A stretch of DNA of 9,261 bases. It comes from an uncultured Collinsella sp. (lineage in GTDB: Bacteria; Actinomycetota; Coriobacteriia; Coriobacteriales; Coriobacteriaceae). Each line of letters begins with the position of its first letter. The stretch's first letter is position 1. The notes beneath the pieces are model-generated. The model ran no database searches. It was not told the origin of the DNA and saw only the letters and a program-made list of their open reading frames with translations. The DNA lies in the NCBI GenBank assembly GCA_902492185.1, contig CABUKY010000069.1, positions 1 to 9,261 of the forward strand, read 5' to 3'. Positions 6,938-9,261 of the stretch are shown piece by piece. A program made the position numbers and the translations under genes.

Positions 6938-8491
6938 TTAGGCCTCGGTAGCGAGCACGCGGCCCGTCATCTCGGCGGAAGGCTCAATACCAGCCATGGT
7001 GAGCATGGTCGGAGCGATATCGGAAAGACGGCCGTCCTCGATACCGGTGAGCTTGGCCTTCTCATCAACGATGATGAACGGCACGCGGTTGGTGGTGTGA
7101 GCCGTAAACGGATGCTTGGAACCGTCGGAAGCAACGTCAAACATGTGATCGGCGTTGCCGTGGTCGGCGGTAATCAGTGCAAAGCCGCCCTTGGCGAGAA
7201 TCGCCGGGACAACCTTGGACAGGGCATCGTCAACAGCCTCAACGGCCTTAACGGCAGCGTCGAAGACACCGGTGTGACCAACCATGTCGCAGTTCGCGAA
7301 GTTCACGATGTAGAAATCAGCGCGATCCTCGTTGATGGCGGCGACGAGCTTCTCGGTAACCTCGGGAGCGCTCATCTCGGGCTGCAGATCGTAGGTAGCA
7401 ACCTTGGGGGAAGCGACGAGCACGCGCTCCTCGCCCTCCTTGGGCTCCTCGATGCCACCGTTGAGGAAGAACGTCACGTGGGCGTACTTCTCGGTCTCGG
7501 CAGTGTGCAGCTGCTTCAGGCCATTGGCGGCGATAACGTCGGCCAGGACGTTCTCGGGGAACGTCTTGGGGAAGGCGACCTCGACGTCAAACGTCGGATC
7601 ATACTCGGTCATCGTCACAAAGTGCGAAAGCTTGATCTGCTCGCGCTCAAAGCCGTCGAACTCCTTGTCCGTGAACACGCGGGTCATCTGACGAGCGCGG
7701 TCGGGACGGAAGTTGAAGAAGATGGCCGCGTCGCCCTCGTGAATGCCCTCGTTGTGGGCAGCGAAGGGCTCGACGAACTCGTCGCCGCGCGGGTCCTTCT
7801 CGTAGTAGGCCTTGATACCGGCAACGGGGTCGGTATCAGCATCGGACGCGTTGACCATGACGTCGTAGGCGCGCTGGATGCGCTCCCAACGATTATCGCG
7901 GTCCATGGCCCAATAACGGCCCGAGACGGTGGCAACGCGAGCGTCGCAACCGGTCTCCTCGGAGATCTTAGCCAGGAAGGCGCAGAACTCACTCATGTAG
8001 CCGGCACCGGACTGCGGGTCAACGTCGCGGCCATCCATGAAGGCGTGGACGCGAACGGTCTTGGCACCGTGCTCGGCAGCCATCTTGACCAGAGCCTCGA
8101 CGTGGTTCATGTGGGAGTGAACGCCGCCAGGGCTCATAAGGCCCATGAGGTGGAGAGTCTTGCCGTCAGCCTTGACATCGTCCATGGCCTTGACGAAAAC
8201 CTCGTTCTTGGCGATGGAGCCGTCCTTGATGGCATTGTTGATGCGCGAAAGCTCCTGGAACACGATGCGACCGGCACCGATGTTGAGGTGACCCACCTCG
8301 GAGTTGCCCATCTGGCCGTCGGGAAGGCCCACGTCCTCGCCCGAAGCACCGAGCGTGGTGTGAGGATACTTCTCGTACAGGCCATCAAGGAAGGGCGTCT
8401 TGGCAGCGGCGACGGCGTTCTCGCCATCAGCCGGAGCCAGGCCGCAGCCGTCCATGATAATCAGGAGTGCAGGAAGATGACGTTGTGCCAT
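6938..8491 (-). CDS. gpmI: 2,3-bisphosphoglycerate-independent phosphoglycerate mutase
   Basis: This 517-residue cytoplasmic enzyme interconverts 3- and 2-phosphoglycerate in glycolysis and gluconeogenesis, using two metal ions (usually manganese) and a phosphoserine intermediate. The catalytic serine is S64 in GQMGNSEVGHLNIGAGR (59-75). Metal ligands expected for the family are present: D14 (MDGCGL), D402 and H406 (CDMVGH), D443 and H444 (ADHGN), and H465 (TAHT). Substrate-binding residues are also visible: H125 (GGVHSH), R155 and D156 (DGRD), R185, R192, R262 and R265 (FRPDRAR), and K335. Length is normal. It starts 5 bp after tpiA with only a short AGGA 3 nt before the ATG, so translation probably depends partly on coupling to tpiA. 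Confidence 0.95.
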   Translation of the reverse strand: MAQRHLPALLIIMDGCGLAPADGENAVAAAKTPFLDGLYEKYPHTTLGASGEDVGLPDGQMGNSEVGHLNIGAGRIVFQELSRINNAIKDGSIAKNEVFVKAMDDVKADGKTLHLMGLMSPGGVHSHMNHVEALVKMAAEHGAKTVRVHAFMDGRDVDPQSGAGYMSEFCAFLAKISEETGCDARVATVSGRYWAMDRDNRWERIQRAYDVMVNASDADTDPVAGIKAYYEKDPRGDEFVEPFAAHNEGIHEGDAAIFFNFRPDRARQMTRVFTDKEFDGFEREQIKLSHFVTMTEYDPTFDVEVAFPKTFPENVLADVIAANGLKQLHTAETEKYAHVTFFLNGGIEEPKEGEERVLVASPKVATYDLQPEMSAPEVTEKLVAAINEDRADFYIVNFANCDMVGHTGVFDAAVKAVEAVDDALSKVVPAILAKGGFALITADHGNADHMFDVASDGSKHPFTAHTTNRVPFIIVDEKAKLTGIEDGRLSDIAPTMLTMAGIEPSAEMTGRVLATEA

Positions 8492-8496
8492 ATGTC

Positions 8497-9261
8497 CTAC
8501 TCGCCTGCCTTGACGACCATAGAGGCGAAGTCGGCAGCCTTGAGCGAAGCGCCGCCCACGAGGGCGCCGTCAACGTCGGGCTTGGCGACGAGCTCGGCGA
8601 TGTTACCGGGCTTGGCGGAACCACCGTAGAGAACGCGGATGCCGTTGGCGAGCTCCTCGCCGAACATCTCCTTGAGGGTCTCACGGATAGCGCCGCAGAC
8701 CTCCTGAGCATCCTCGGCGGTAGCGGTCTTGCCGGTGCCGATGGCCCAGATGGGCTCATAGGCGACGACGACCTGCTTGGGGCAGGTGATCTCAAGACCA
8801 GCAAGGCCAGCCTTGACCTGGTTCACGACGTGCTCGACATAGGTGCCGGCCTCGCGGACCTCAAGGGACTCGCCGCAGCAGAAGACGGGAACAAGGCCGG
8901 CGGCAACGAGAGCCTTGGCCTTCTTGTTCTGGTCCTCGTCGGTCTCGTGGAAGTAGTCGCGACGCTCGGAGTGACCGATGATGCAGTAGGTGCAGCCAGC
9001 GGACTTGAGCATGTCGCAAGAGGACTCACCCGTGAAGGCACCCTTGGCCTCCCAGTACACGTTCTGTGCACCGAGGGCGATGGGGGCAGCCTGAATGCGG
9101 TCATGAACCGTGGTGATGTCGATGGTCGGAGGGCAGACGAGCACCTCGACGCCAGCCGGAACCTCGGGCAGAGCCTGAGCCAGCTCGTCGGCGAGCTTGG
9201 CGGCCTCGGCGACGTCGTTGTTCATCTTCCAGTTACCAGCGATAAGAAGGGTGCGATTAGG
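8497..9261 (-). CDS. tpiA: Triosephosphate isomerase, 5' end outside the window
   Basis: This enzyme interconverts dihydroxyacetone phosphate and glyceraldehyde-3-phosphate. The frame is open to the window edge and the visible part (254 residues) begins PNRTLLIAGNWKMNN. Because the AGNWKMN motif normally lies about 10 residues from the start, probably only the initiator Met codon is missing; an internal ATG at 9225 would lose the catalytic Asn/Lys of GNWK and is not the start. Other catalytic elements are the histidine in IIGHSERRDYF, the general base glutamate in VVAYEPIWAIGTGK (with the mobile loop 6), and the phosphate-binding YGGSAKPGN and GALVGGASL motifs near the end. It ends 5 bp before gpmI, with which it surely forms an operon; its promoter and upstream genes lie outside the window. 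Confidence 0.95.
   Translation of the reverse strand, partial: PNRTLLIAGNWKMNNDVAEAAKLADELAQALPEVPAGVEVLVCPPTIDITTVHDRIQAAPIALGAQNVYWEAKGAFTGESSCDMLKSAGCTYCIIGHSERRDYFHETDEDQNKKAKALVAAGLVPVFCCGESLEVREAGTYVEHVVNQVKAGLAGLEITCPKQVVVAYEPIWAIGTGKTATAEDAQEVCGAIRETLKEMFGEELANGIRVLYGGSAKPGNIAELVAKPDVDGALVGGASLKAADFASMVVKAGE

Noticed and set aside
6896..8629. Plus-strand open frame of about 577 codons opposite gpmI
   Set aside because: Same reasoning: the minus strand encodes an enzyme with all catalytic residues, and the plus frame starts within the gpmI terminator.

Overview
All genes in this window lie on the minus strand and read as two functional blocks. The moderately high GC content, the tpiA-gpmI-secG order, the independent phosphoglycerate mutase and the twin-arginine lipoprotein signal on the peptide-binding protein suggest an actinomycetote, most likely a Coriobacteriia gut bacterium (Collinsella-like). 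The taxonomic call is an inference; there is no rRNA gene or other marker here.

Block 1 (9261 down to 6462) holds the end of a central-carbon operon. It contains tpiA (triosephosphate isomerase, cut by the window edge, probably lacking only its start codon), then after 5 bp gpmI (cofactor-independent phosphoglycerate mutase), a rho-independent terminator, secG (small SecYEG translocon subunit) and a strong terminator. The two enzymes catalyse neighbouring steps of lower glycolysis. secG next to the triose-phosphate genes is a known actinobacterial arrangement.

Block 2 (about 6460 down to 285) is a complete oppABCDF oligopeptide ABC importer. The lipoprotein-type binding protein OppA has its own promoter region, a structured leader and a strong Shine-Dalgarno sequence. 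After a 156-bp gap containing an intercistronic hairpin come the permeases OppB and OppC and the ATPases OppD and OppF, tightly packed (14 bp, 2 bp and a 1-bp TAATG overlap). OppA should capture peptides outside the cell, OppB/OppC form the channel, and OppD/OppF drive transport. Both ATPases keep all nucleotide-binding motifs and a four-cysteine C-terminal motif with identical spacing.

The non-coding end (1-284) is the least ordinary part. It has two compact perfect hairpins and a roughly 210-bp quasi-palindrome centred on the oppF terminator. The outer arms of the quasi-palindrome include an inverted copy of the last codons of oppF. The oppA promoter region (6228-6461) has a perfect 12-bp palindrome on a candidate -35 box and a second dyad around the -10 box.

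I found no CRISPR array, tRNA, rRNA, insertion sequence, phage gene or defence gene. The coding content is conventional housekeeping; the observations worth following are structural and regulatory.
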